Shown here: positions 9,501-16,572 of the stretch, one piece after another | Layout: every line of letters begins with the position of its first letter | How positions within the stretch are numbered: the first letter of the stretch is position 1 | Source of the DNA: Paenibacillus sp. | GTDB lineage: Bacteria > Bacillota > Bacilli > Paenibacillales > YIM-B00363 | Direction: 5' to 3' | Length of the DNA: 44,160 bases | Assembly (NCBI GenBank): GCA_031181325.1 | Contig: JAPSKX010000018.1 | Span: 1 to 44,160, forward strand | Notes under the pieces: generated by a model | What the model saw: the letters and a program-made list of their open reading frames with translations, nothing else | Told to the model about the DNA's origin: nothing | The model's database searches: none | Position numbers and translations under genes: made by a program

Positions 9501-10015
9501 CGCTTCGCCGCTTCGACACGATCGACCCGGATCGTCTCGCCCGCGTCCCGGGCGACGAGCGCGAGCTCGTTCTTCCCTTGGCGAAGCAGACGACCCGGAA
9601 TGATGACGTCCGCGACGCCGTCGGCATAGATCGTCGTATGCAGGCCCGAGTGGAGCGCGATGTCCCCGGAGTCGGACGGAGCGGCGCGCAGCTGCACCTC
9701 GCCGTACGTCCCGTTGACGCCGACATCGAGGAAGGAAAGCCGAGGCATGATCGTCAGCAGGTGCAGACGCAGCAAATACGCCGGCGCCGGCGTCCCCGAG
9801 ATCGTGAATCGGATCGTATACGGATGCAGGCGATACCCGGATTCCGGGTCCGCCTCGCTCGGTTGAAACATCGGCCACTTGTCGCCGCCGTCCGCGCTCC
9901 GCCCGGCGTCCGCATCCCATGCGATATCGCCGAGCTTGCACGGTTCTTTATAGTTGTCCAGCAGTTGATCGGACGTTCCGTTCGGATCGCCGATCTTCCA
10001 CAGTCTTCGCAACAT
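6518..10015 (-). CDS. Large GH38-like glycoside hydrolase with N-terminal beta-sandwich domain
   Basis: 1165 residues, larger than usual for GH38. Residues 1 to about 290 form a non-catalytic region rich in beta-strand (DVGVNGTYGEV, GRLLRQGKNELAL) resembling the carbohydrate-binding sandwich of rhamnogalacturonan lyase-like proteins. The catalytic part starts at TPHAHTDIGYTHRQ (His308, His310, Asp312), the GH38/57-type metal motif. Asp424 in VVDVASLTGS lies where GH38 enzymes carry the nucleophile, and DEHTWGAF supplies another conserved His. C-terminal mannosidase-like beta domains follow. There is no signal peptide. It starts one base after the GH84 stop and overlaps the next gene. It is divergent enough that its glycosidic specificity should be treated as unknown. 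Confidence 0.85.
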   Translation of the reverse strand: MLRRLWKIGDPNGTSDQLLDNYKEPCKLGDIAWDADAGRSADGGDKWPMFQPSEADPESGYRLHPYTIRFTISGTPAPAYLLRLHLLTIMPRLSFLDVGVNGTYGEVQLRAAPSDSGDIALHSGLHTTIYADGVADVIIPGRLLRQGKNELALVARDAGETIRVDRVEAAKRLDRMANAAGVLYRAIEWFEAEAAEAPIARAEAVSTVVYARGAAGSLRNECKLYVELGAGIASGRLTLSLEGEDGLAAEVPLRIGSMPFGHLAIPFDIPDGAGDVRYALTGDVDGSPVALAGTFRRRRKWTVYVTPHAHTDIGYTHRQWEVAERLCRNIDTALDWLESEEGEPSFAYHLDSGWALETYLQTRSPDRVERLFRAMKAGKLSVAANYVDLLTQYAGLEDLIRNGEFLSDTLQPHGLKPEFAAVVDVASLTGSLPAVLEGSGVRYLVHADNQDRGPFRLNGGLHRVSPFYWEGTNGGKVLCWLAKMYCELRKVCGSPPTAYAAARGLDLWLQEYERDDYAPDIVMLYGQEADNTDLDPQPNEFVKRWNETYAYPKLVPSDVVSFFRDVEARFGDKLVTVRGDGGAYWEDGVGSSMRETVAVRSAQASLPAAERLETLAVLHNEGWAYPQGQFDAAWRDVLLYDEHTWGAFLSGPEPDALLARDQWETKRLMADNAEQWGKRLLHVAAARHSLCWNNDGRGIVVYNPHSFAVSGPAQVEIMPGEAAFDGATGARVPLRPIRTLPTQALVELWVDEIPGFGYRRFVLQPSVEGTAASIEPASPLGPEPLKLANDWYEATFDPVRGCLTSWIDRELGEELLPEAGASPYGFGQFVYAEGGEGTRLMSNQSDLAEGRMHARAEFKLTEATLQTSPVGRTLRLSGEVPYGELDIEWTLYDREKRMDVRYGYRKAERREKEAVYIAFPTALQDASVLSDSQLGWVDWDRDQLPGGCKEWLPLQTGIRLERPEAAVFIASPDVPLFTIGDLVRGRWPKEMKLRSGTVFSYVLNNYWHTNYKASQGGELRFGYSFASGATIRPADAYRAGWSARRPLYAQRMSFQDFREPKAPYLAAEGGRLAAFEADGLVVAAMKRARDGDGFIVRVQNVGGADETGTLSIPGKRIARAWRTDLLERNTKEVAPEADGSIRIAAAAYGLATVRIAFGEEGEKRA

Positions 10016-10016
10016 A

Positions 10017-11393
10017 TTAAGACTCCTTCCCGGCGTCCGGAGCTTCCGCCCGCTCGAGGGCCAGCGCCGCCAAGGCGCGGAGCGAGCCGTCCGTCATCCG
10101 CTTCGGCGATCGATCGATCTCGCCCTGCGACTCCTTCATCATGCGCAGCGGTCCGTCGTACGCTTCGCCGCGTTCGATCGCGCCGAGAACGAGAAGCGCC
10201 CGCCTCGCCGTCCAAAGCCAGTGCTCGAGCGTCTCGATCCAGGGAAGCAGATTGTTTCGCAGCGCGAGATTGTCCATCCGATTTTTCAAGTGATAGCACC
10301 CTTCGTCGAATGCGGTCAGCAGCTCCTCCAATCGACGAACCGATTCGCTTTCGGCCGCCCCCGGCGCTCCGGAACGGAACGCGCGAAGCGCAGCCCCCGA
10401 CAGCGCGTTCAAGCGCACCGAATTCGGTTCCCCGAGGCACGACTCCAGCGATTGTTCCGCGAACAAGCGGAACGCCGCTGCGCTCTTCTCGCCCGCCACG
10501 CTGCGGATCGCCTCCGCCCAAGAACGGTCGGGATCGTATGCGCGGGGATCGCGGAAGTAGTCGGCGAACGTGCGCAGCGCGAGCTTCGACGCTTCGCATT
10601 CCGCCATCAGATTGACGACGTACCCGTCGACGGCGCCGAGCAGCTCGGGGTCCCGGCCGCGAATCGGTCCGACATGCAGCTCCGGCCGCATGGCCAGATC
10701 GTTCACCGGATAGTTGTCCCAGACGACGGGCTTCCGCCGAACCGCAGCGCCGAACGCTTCCGCATCGCTTCGCCGGATCTCCTTCGCGCAGATGTCTTCT
10801 CCCGTATAGAAGATCGCCACGTCCGGATGCATGCGTTCGCCGAGCTCGCGCAAATACGGGGAGAACGGCGCCGTCCCGTGATAATCCGTCGGGCACATGC
10901 TAAGCGTGCACGCGGGATCCATCGCTTGCAGCGCCGCGTAGACCCGATTGCATACGTCGGCATGCGCTTCGGCGAACGTCGCGTACCGCTCGCCGTCGGC
11001 CGCATGCTTGAACTCCGAAGCGATGTCGTCCAGCAAAATACTGAAATCCCTTACGCCGATGCGATAAAACGCTTCGAGCTTCTCCATGACGAGGCGGAAG
11101 TCTTCTTCCGAGGCATAACTCATCGTCACCCCGGAGCCGATCGAATACACGAACGACACGCCGGCCTCCTTCGCGACGGACACCGTCCGGGAGAACGCCG
11201 CCATGACGTCCCCCGGATACGGCTCTCTCCACCGCATGCGATGCTGGCGGTCGTTCTTCGGGCCGTAAATATATTGATTGAACCCGAGCGATCCGATGCA
11301 GCGAATCATCTCGTCTCGCTCCGGGAACGTGTAATACACGCCGTAGAAGCCTTCGATGACGCCGCGTACGGGTACGGTCTCGGCGGTTCTCAT
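10017..11393 (-). CDS. GH84 beta-N-acetylglucosaminidase (O-GlcNAcase/NagJ-like)
   Basis: 458 residues. The GH84 TIM-barrel signature is clear: GVIEGFYGVYYTFPER near the N-terminus, YIYGPKNDRQHRMRWREPYP, and the catalytic Asp pair Asp122-Asp123 in ILLDDIASEF used for substrate-assisted catalysis through the N-acetyl group. It is shorter than secreted clostridial NagJ, lacking accessory modules and a signal peptide, so it is probably intracellular. Its ATG overlaps the ancestral stop of the aldolase by 4 bases, if that gene's frame is restored. Expected role: removal of terminal beta-GlcNAc from oligosaccharides imported by the linked ABC transporter. Confidence 0.92.
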   Translation of the reverse strand: MRTAETVPVRGVIEGFYGVYYTFPERDEMIRCIGSLGFNQYIYGPKNDRQHRMRWREPYPGDVMAAFSRTVSVAKEAGVSFVYSIGSGVTMSYASEEDFRLVMEKLEAFYRIGVRDFSILLDDIASEFKHAADGERYATFAEAHADVCNRVYAALQAMDPACTLSMCPTDYHGTAPFSPYLRELGERMHPDVAIFYTGEDICAKEIRRSDAEAFGAAVRRKPVVWDNYPVNDLAMRPELHVGPIRGRDPELLGAVDGYVVNLMAECEASKLALRTFADYFRDPRAYDPDRSWAEAIRSVAGEKSAAAFRLFAEQSLESCLGEPNSVRLNALSGAALRAFRSGAPGAAESESVRRLEELLTAFDEGCYHLKNRMDNLALRNNLLPWIETLEHWLWTARRALLVLGAIERGEAYDGPLRMMKESQGEIDRSPKRMTDGSLRALAALALERAEAPDAGKES

Positions 11394-11435
11394 CGCAGCG
11401 CGAACCTCTCCGCTTTCCCTTCGCTGCCGAGGAAG

Positions 11436-12314
11436 TTAGCGATCTTGTCGGCTACCGTCGCTTCGACCGCCGCGCGTCCGCGCTCGAGCGCGGACGCGCG
11501 GCAGCGCGAGGCACTCCGCGTTCGTCATTCGTTCCGTACGACCGAGCGCTTCGAGCAGCGAGAGCTCCAGGTCCGTCGCGATGTTCACCTTGCTGACGCC
11601 GCCGCCGGGCAAGGCGATGGCCTTCGCCATCATCTCCGCAGGGACGCCGGACCCGCCGTGCAGCACGAGGTGTACGGGCGTGAGCTTCCGAATCGCTTGC
11701 AGCCGCTCGTAATCGATCTTCGGCTGCTTCACCATGTAGACGCCGTGCGCCGTGCCGCAAGATACGGCGAGCGCGTCGACGCCGGTGCCCTGTACGAAGA
11801 TTTGAGCTTCCTGAGGGTCCGTGTACAACTCTTCGTCTTTATCCGTCTCGACGAAATCCGTCGTGCCGATCATGCCGAGCTCCGCTTCCACGGACACGCC
11901 GCGCGCATGCGCGTAATCGGCCGCTTCCTTCGAGCGGGAGATATTTTCCTGCAGCGGGCTCTCCGAAGCGTCGATCATGACGGACGTGAAGCCCGCTTCG
12001 ATCGCCTGCTCGATGACGCTCATCACCTTCGTATGATCGAGGTGAAGCACGAGCGGCACCGTAATGCCCTCCGAAGCGACGCGCGCGTAAAACTCGTCCG
12101 CGAATTCCTTCGGCGTAATGCCGTAACGCTCGAGCTCCTTGCTCGAAATTTGCACGATCGCGGGAGAATTCATCCTCTGCGCGGCCCGCAGCACCGGCGT
12201 AATCATCGCGGTATAGCGGGGGGAAAACGATCCGATCGCATACCCGTGTCGTTCCGCGACCTCGAGCGCCTGCTTCAATGTGAATACGTTGCTAGGCCGT
12301 TCTCTAGTAGTCAT
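11436..12314 (-). CDS. Class II (zinc) fructose/tagatose-bisphosphate aldolase family, C-terminal frameshift
   Basis: 292 residues as written. Zinc and catalytic residues are present: Asp93 and His94 in LHLDHTKV, His190 in CGTAHGVY, His219 in LVLHGGSG. The ATG at 12314 has AGGGAGAG upstream; a TTG at 12320 is too close to that site. The last ~25 residues (VRARARTRGGRSDGSRQDR) are Arg-rich nonsense. Removing one base near 11490 restores ALERGRAAVEATVADKIANF and an end at 11390, overlapping the GH84 ATG by 4 bases, giving 307 residues. The shift falls inside a 34-bp perfect palindrome, so it is either a sequencing/assembly error or a real lesion. It belongs to the FbaA/KbaY/GatY family; substrate unknown. 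Confidence 0.85.
   Translation of the reverse strand: MTTRERPSNVFTLKQALEVAERHGYAIGSFSPRYTAMITPVLRAAQRMNSPAIVQISSKELERYGITPKEFADEFYARVASEGITVPLVLHLDHTKVMSVIEQAIEAGFTSVMIDASESPLQENISRSKEAADYAHARGVSVEAELGMIGTTDFVETDKDEELYTDPQEAQIFVQGTGVDALAVSCGTAHGVYMVKQPKIDYERLQAIRKLTPVHLVLHGGSGVPAEMMAKAIALPGGGVSKVNIATDLELSLLEALGRTERMTNAECLALPRVRARARTRGGRSDGSRQDR
11469..11502. repeat. 34-bp perfect palindrome inside the aldolase gene
   Basis: The sequence 11469-11502 equals its own reverse complement and is centred on CTCGAG (11483-11488), with no loop. It is nearly all G/C apart from a few A/T. It coincides with the point where the aldolase reading frame breaks, so it may be a fold-back that misled sequencing or assembly, or a genuine mutation hotspot. 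Confidence 0.9.
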
Positions 12315-12346
12315 GGCCAAGATCTCTCCCTCTATCGATTGACTTT

Positions 12347-13018
12347 TTATTTATTTAACAATGCTTTAGCCCGTCGGACGCCGAGCGCGGGGCTCGACAG
12401 AAATTTCCCGCGGACGCCGTCCGGCAGCGTCTCGACGACGCGCGCCATCGACGCTTGCGCCAGCACGACGACGTCGCAGCGCGCTTGCAGCTCGAGCAGC
12501 GCCTCGCCCAGCACGCGGTCATGCCCTTCCCGGTCTCCGGCCATGAGCAGCCGGTACGCATCCGCAGCGATCATCGGATGGAACGTCGCTTCGGCGCCGG
12601 CTTCCCGCGCCTTCTCTTCGAGCAGCCGCGTCGTCGGACCGAGCGTCGTCTGCAGCGTCGCGGCCACGCCGATGTCGCGCCCGCGGCGGACGGCCTCTTC
12701 GGCCATCGCTTCGTCGATGCGCAGCACCGGCACGCGCACCTCGCGCGAGGCCGCCTTCGCCAGCTCGCCGACCGATGAGCATGCGCCCAAGACGACGTCG
12801 GCGCCGAGCGATTCCGCGATCTTCGCGTAATTCACCCAGCGCGATTCGATCGCGCCGACGTCCGCGCCGTTGCGCGCCAACTCGGGGAGAATCGAATCGT
12901 CCAGCAGGTTGATCACTTCGCAATCGCCGCCGATTTCCTCGAGCACGAGTGCTTTGAGCGAATCGACCGTCACGGGCGTCGTATGAATGATCGCAAGCTT
13001 CTTCCGCTTCTGTGTCAT
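12347..13018 (-). CDS. Asp/Glu/hydantoin racemase superfamily protein lacking the second catalytic Cys
   Basis: 223 residues with the racemase pseudo-symmetric fold: IIHTTPVTVDSL near the N-terminus, Cys80 in LGACSSVGE as the first catalytic Cys, and VVVLAQASMARV where a second Cys would normally complete the two-base pair. The Cys-to-Ala change there makes classic amino-acid racemisation unlikely. Family members with this pattern are usually annotated only by homology. It is the first gene after the transporter, 7 bases past the MalG-like stop, with AAAGGGTGA upstream, and precedes the aldolase. Its role may be isomerase/decarboxylase-like chemistry on a sugar-derived acid, which is speculative. 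Confidence 0.8.
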   Translation of the reverse strand: MTQKRKKLAIIHTTPVTVDSLKALVLEEIGGDCEVINLLDDSILPELARNGADVGAIESRWVNYAKIAESLGADVVLGACSSVGELAKAASREVRVPVLRIDEAMAEEAVRRGRDIGVAATLQTTLGPTTRLLEEKAREAGAEATFHPMIAADAYRLLMAGDREGHDRVLGEALLELQARCDVVVLAQASMARVVETLPDGVRGKFLSSPALGVRRAKALLNK

Positions 13019-13025
13019 GCCGCCG

Positions 13026-13904
13026 TCACCCTTTCGTCCCCGCCGAGATGTTCATCCCTTCGATAAAATAGCGTTGGAAGAAGAAAAACAGGAGCAGCAC
13101 CGGCAGCAGAACCAACACCGAGCCGGCCATCAAATAATGCCACTGATTGACGCCCGAGCTTACCTTGAACGCCTGCAAGCCGATCTGCAGCGTGTACATG
13201 TCCTCGCTCGCGACATAGATGAGCGGGCCGAGGAAGTCGTTCCACGCCCCGTTGAACGCCATAATCGCGATCGTCGCCATCACTGGCTTCGACAATGGCA
13301 ACATGAGCCTGGCCCACACGTAGAAATGATTGGCGCCATCGATTTTCGCGGCTTCGATCAAATCGTTCGGAATCGTCATGAAATATTGGCGGAACAAGAA
13401 AATTTGGAACGCGCCGCCGAAGAAAGCCGGTACGATCAGCGGCAAGTACGAACCGACCCAGCCTATTTTCGAAAACAACAGATACGTCGGAATCATCGTC
13501 ACGAAGCCCGGGATCGTCATCGTGCCGAGAATGATCAAGAACAACGCGCCGCGCCCCGGAAACTTAATCTTCGCGAAGCCGTAGGCGATGAACGAGTTCG
13601 ACAGCACTTGCCCGATGACGACGAAGAACGCGATGATCGCCGTATTCCACGTATACCTCGTGAAATTGCCCGCCGCCCACGTTTCCGTATAGTTGCTCCA
13701 CACGAACTTCTCGGGCCACCACGTCGGCGGATACTGAATAATTTCATCCAGCGACTTGAGAGACGTCTGGAGCATCCACCAGAGCGGCAGCAAGAAGGAG
13801 ACGCTGCCGACGATGAGCAAAACAAAGATCAACGTCTTGCGAATGCGCTCGCGGTTGCGGCGGCCTTCGAAGTAGGACGATCCGCTCGATGTCGTCTGGC
13901 TCAT
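13026..13904 (-). CDS. Carbohydrate ABC transporter permease, MalG/CUT1 type
   Basis: 292 residues with six predicted membrane segments. The cytoplasmic EAA loop that docks the ATPase reads EAAKIDGANHFYVWARLMLPLSKP. The N-terminus begins MSQTTSS before the first helix (FVLLIVGSVSFLLPLWW). Start at 13904 has AAGGAGGAG 9 bases upstream and overlaps the stop of the partner permease by 4 bases. No ATP-binding subunit is encoded here; CUT1 systems in Firmicutes commonly share an MsmX-type ATPase encoded elsewhere. Confidence 0.95.
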   Translation of the reverse strand: MSQTTSSGSSYFEGRRNRERIRKTLIFVLLIVGSVSFLLPLWWMLQTSLKSLDEIIQYPPTWWPEKFVWSNYTETWAAGNFTRYTWNTAIIAFFVVIGQVLSNSFIAYGFAKIKFPGRGALFLIILGTMTIPGFVTMIPTYLLFSKIGWVGSYLPLIVPAFFGGAFQIFLFRQYFMTIPNDLIEAAKIDGANHFYVWARLMLPLSKPVMATIAIMAFNGAWNDFLGPLIYVASEDMYTLQIGLQAFKVSSGVNQWHYLMAGSVLVLLPVLLLFFFFQRYFIEGMNISAGTKG

Positions 13905-14854
13905 CGGTTGTCTCCTCCTTCGTAGTGAACCCAGTATTTCGAAGCGATCATATTAAAGATCGTGACGGCGATGGCGATCAGGAACAAGAACCATGCCATG
14001 GCCATTGCATACCCCATATCGAACACCTTGAACGCTTTATTGAACATATGCAGGTTAAAGAACAACAGCGAGTTCATCGGCGAGCCCGGACTCGACGGGT
14101 CGGCGGACATAATGTAGCCTTCTTGGAATACCTGGAAACCGCCGATAAGGCTAGTAACAAGGTCGAAGAAAATGACCGGCGTCACCATCGGCACCGTGAT
14201 GTGCCAGAACTTGCGGAAGTGTCCCGCGCCGTCGAGCTCGGCCGCTTCGTACAGCTGTTCGGAGACGCCTTGTAACGCGGCGAGGTATAACAGCATCCCG
14301 CCGCCGACCGCCCAGAGCCTCATGAGAATCAAGGAATTTTTCGTCCATGCCGGGTCCGTCAGCCAGTTCGGGCCGTCGATGCCGACGAAGCCGAGCACGT
14401 TGTTCACAAGTCCGCTTTGCGGCTCCAGCAGCATCATCCACAGCATATAGACGCCGATCCCGGACAGAACGGCCGGCAAGTAGTAGATCGTGCGGAACAC
14501 CCGCATGCCCGGCACTTTCACGTTCAGCAGCACCGCAACGAGCAAGGAGCCGATCGTCGTGAGCGGCACCATGATAGCTACGTAGTACAATGTGTTTTTA
14601 AGCGATATCCAAAAGAGCGGGTCCCGTTCGAACATAATTTGATAGTTCCGGAGCCCGACCCAGTCCATTCGAGAAGTAATGTCGTAATTGGTGAAACTCG
14701 CGTAGAGGGAAAATAACAACGGTCCTCCCGTGAAGCAAAGAAACCCGATAATCCATGGGGCGACGAACATATATCCTTGCGCAGCTTCTCTTTTATCCAA
14801 TGACAGCCATTTTCTTTTATTTTTCGGCTTGGCTTGCATCGCTCCTGTTTCCAC
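13901..14854 (-). CDS. Carbohydrate ABC transporter permease, MalF/CUT1 type
   Basis: 317 residues with six membrane helices. The EAA loop reads YEAAELDGAGHFRKFWHITVP. The start is a GTG at 14854, chosen because AAGGAGGG lies 7 bases upstream; an internal ATG five codons later has no such site. It pairs with the MalG-like permease by an ATGA overlap and follows the binding-protein gene after a hairpin that probably reduces its expression relative to the lipoprotein. Confidence 0.95.
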   Translation of the reverse strand: METGAMQAKPKNKRKWLSLDKREAAQGYMFVAPWIIGFLCFTGGPLLFSLYASFTNYDITSRMDWVGLRNYQIMFERDPLFWISLKNTLYYVAIMVPLTTIGSLLVAVLLNVKVPGMRVFRTIYYLPAVLSGIGVYMLWMMLLEPQSGLVNNVLGFVGIDGPNWLTDPAWTKNSLILMRLWAVGGGMLLYLAALQGVSEQLYEAAELDGAGHFRKFWHITVPMVTPVIFFDLVTSLIGGFQVFQEGYIMSADPSSPGSPMNSLLFFNLHMFNKAFKVFDMGYAMAMAWFLFLIAIAVTIFNMIASKYWVHYEGGDNR

Positions 14855-14871
14855 GCCCTATCCCTCCTTCT

Positions 14872-14914
14872 TAAGAAATAAAGGGCGGAGCGGTTCGAGA
14901 ACCTCTCCACCCTT
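14872..14914 (-). terminator. Intercistronic attenuator between binding protein and permeases
   Basis: Bases 14881-14914 form a ~15-bp imperfect stem (one G-U pair, one mismatch, tight loop), followed on the minus strand by TTTATTTCTT and then at once by the permease ribosome binding site. Placement after a solute-binding-protein gene is typical of partial terminators that give more binding protein than permease. Confidence 0.7.
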
Positions 14915-14931
14915 CGTTTCGGCCCTGCGTA

Positions 14932-16290
14932 TTACTGATGTTGCGCGACGAGATCTTCGATCGCTTTTTGCGCTTTCGCGAGCGCGTCTTCCGGCGATTG
15001 CTGGCCTTGGATGGCCGCTTCGATTTCCGGATTGAGCAGCGTCGCGAAGTCCGGAGCGGAAACCGGAGCCGGCGTCATCTTCGTTACGGCCAGGTTCTCC
15101 ACGGAGAAAGCGTAAATCGGATCCGCCATCAAGTCCGCATCGCCGGCGACTTCTTTGTTCGCGACGTTGTCGAAGTTGAATTGCGCCCAATATTTCTGAG
15201 CGTCGTAATCCGTCATGAATTTCAAGAATTCCCAGCTTGCTTCCGGGTTTTTCGCGCCTTTCGGAATTTCGATCGAGAAGCCGCCGCCGACGCTCCAGTG
15301 GCCCGCGCCTTCTTTATATTCCGGAAGCGGAGCGACGCCGAAGTCGTCGCGGTTCGCCGCGAAGTCGCGAATTTGCGTCCAGAACGTGCCGACGTCGGCT
15401 TTCATCGCAAGCTTCCCGGCGATAAGCGGTTCGCTCGTCTTGGAGCCGAACGTCGCTTTGAACGTTTCGACGTTTTCTTTGCCGAGGCGCTCATCCCAGG
15501 ACATTACCCACTTCAATGCGTCGACGTGCTCCGGCGTGTTTACGTTGACTTTGCCGTCTACGCCGACCCACGCTTCGCCTTTGCCTGCGTTCAGCATGAA
15601 CAATTCGAAACCGCCTGCAAGCAACGGATGGTAACCAAGTCGTTCGATCTTGCCGTCCGCGCCGATCTTATCCAGCTTCTTCGCATACTCTTCCAACTCC
15701 GCCCACGTCTTCGGCGGCTTCTCCGGATCGAGGCCCGCTTCGGCGAACATCTTCTTGTTGTAGAACAAGAAGCGCGTATCCGTGTTGAACGGAAGGGCGT
15801 AGACGTCGCCGTTGTACTTCATCGCTTCGAAGAGGTTCTCGTGGAAGCGTCCGCTGATGTCGTCCTTCGCGAGGAACGGCGACAGGTTTTCCACTTGGTT
15901 CTTGTCGGCGCGCTGCGCGACCTTGGCGATCTCATGAATGATCACGTCCGGCGGGTTGCCTGCCGCGATTTGCGCGAGCGCCTTCGTCCAGCCTTCGCCG
16001 TACGGCAGGAAGACGTGTTTCACCGTAATCCAATCTTGCGAACCGTTAAAGTCGGATACGATCTTCTCGATGATCGGGCGGCGCGTCGTGGAACCCCAGT
16101 GCGTCCAGAACTCGAGCTCGACCTTCTCTTTCGGCTTATCGACGGCGGGCTGCTCCGCAGTCGGCGTCTCCGCCGCCGGCGTCTTCGCAGGCTCTTCCGC
16201 GTTATTGCCTCCGGAACATGCGGCCAGCAATGCCGACAAGCTCATGACCGACGCCAGAAGCAAGAATGCTGATTTCTTTGCTTTCTTCAT
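14932..16290 (-). CDS. ABC transporter solute-binding lipoprotein, family 1 (sugar)
   Basis: 452 residues. It begins with a lipoprotein signal: basic MKKAKK, a hydrophobic stretch and the lipobox LAAC, with lipidation expected at Cys25. The mature protein matches MalE-like family 1 binding proteins (FWTHWGSTTRRPIIEKIV, WPxx-type lobes, KMFAEAGLDPEKPPKTW, WEFLKFMTDYDAQKYW). It would be anchored outside the membrane and deliver an oligosaccharide to the two permeases. AGGGGGAG precedes the ATG at 16290. It is the promoter-proximal gene of the glycan operon. Ligand identity is inferred only from the GH38/GH84 enzymes downstream. Confidence 0.95.
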   Translation of the reverse strand: MKKAKKSAFLLLASVMSLSALLAACSGGNNAEEPAKTPAAETPTAEQPAVDKPKEKVELEFWTHWGSTTRRPIIEKIVSDFNGSQDWITVKHVFLPYGEGWTKALAQIAAGNPPDVIIHEIAKVAQRADKNQVENLSPFLAKDDISGRFHENLFEAMKYNGDVYALPFNTDTRFLFYNKKMFAEAGLDPEKPPKTWAELEEYAKKLDKIGADGKIERLGYHPLLAGGFELFMLNAGKGEAWVGVDGKVNVNTPEHVDALKWVMSWDERLGKENVETFKATFGSKTSEPLIAGKLAMKADVGTFWTQIRDFAANRDDFGVAPLPEYKEGAGHWSVGGGFSIEIPKGAKNPEASWEFLKFMTDYDAQKYWAQFNFDNVANKEVAGDADLMADPIYAFSVENLAVTKMTPAPVSAPDFATLLNPEIEAAIQGQQSPEDALAKAQKAIEDLVAQHQ

Positions 16291-16357
16291 ACTCTTGCAC
16301 TCCCCCTAAATAAGTAAGTAAATGTAAATTCCCCAAGACCACACACAACACAACACG

Positions 16358-16371
16358 TTGAAGCGGTTTCA
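16358..16371 (-). promoter_or_regulatory. cre-like operator downstream of the glycan-operon promoter
   Basis: TTGAAGCGGTTTCA matches the CcpA cre consensus TGWAANCGNTNWCA fully in its right half and partly in its left (12 of 14). It lies about 20-30 bases downstream of the predicted transcription start, where a bound repressor would block elongation or open-complex formation. Confidence 0.5.
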
Positions 16372-16396
16372 TTGTTGTTTCTTGGCTACATCCCTT

Positions 16397-16425
16397 ATTA
16401 TCAACACAACTTCTCTCCTTGTCAA
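16397..16425 (-). promoter_or_regulatory. Sigma-A promoter of the glycan operon
   Basis: On the minus strand TTGACA (16420-16425) and GATAAT (16397-16402) are separated by 17 bases. Transcription would start near 16390, leaving a leader of ~100 bases before the lipoprotein start codon. It is the only good promoter seen for the following 14 kb. Confidence 0.8.
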
Positions 16426-16431
16426 CAATGA

Positions 16432-16445
16432 ATTTAGCGCTTTCA
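16432..16445 (-). promoter_or_regulatory. Second cre-like site upstream of the -35 box
   Basis: On the minus strand TGAAAGCGCTAAAT matches the first 12 positions of the cre consensus TGWAANCGNTNWCA and fails at the final CA. It lies 7 bases upstream of the -35 box. Together with the site at 16358 it suggests catabolite control by CcpA or another LacI-family protein. Confidence 0.45.
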
Positions 16446-16450
16446 CCAAA

Positions 16451-16467
16451 ATAAAACGTTGTTTTAT
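16451..16467. promoter_or_regulatory. AT-rich dyad in the divergent intergenic region
   Basis: ATAAAAC-GTT-GTTTTAT is a 7-bp inverted repeat with a 3-base spacer, midway between the sulfatase pseudogene and the binding-protein promoter. It could be an operator for an unidentified regulator; nothing else supports it. Confidence 0.35.
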
Positions 16468-16572
16468 GTGGTATTGTTGATTTTATCGACAAAATTGTCC
16501 GTAAATCCGCCATGCGTGCTTTAATGGCGCCATAATTCCACACAATTCCCTGCATTGGAGGCTTTGCTTACT

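Noticed and set aside
10221-12830. 869-codon plus-strand frame opposite GH84, aldolase and racemase
   Set aside because: No start signal and no recognisable domain; the opposite strand carries three conserved genes here.
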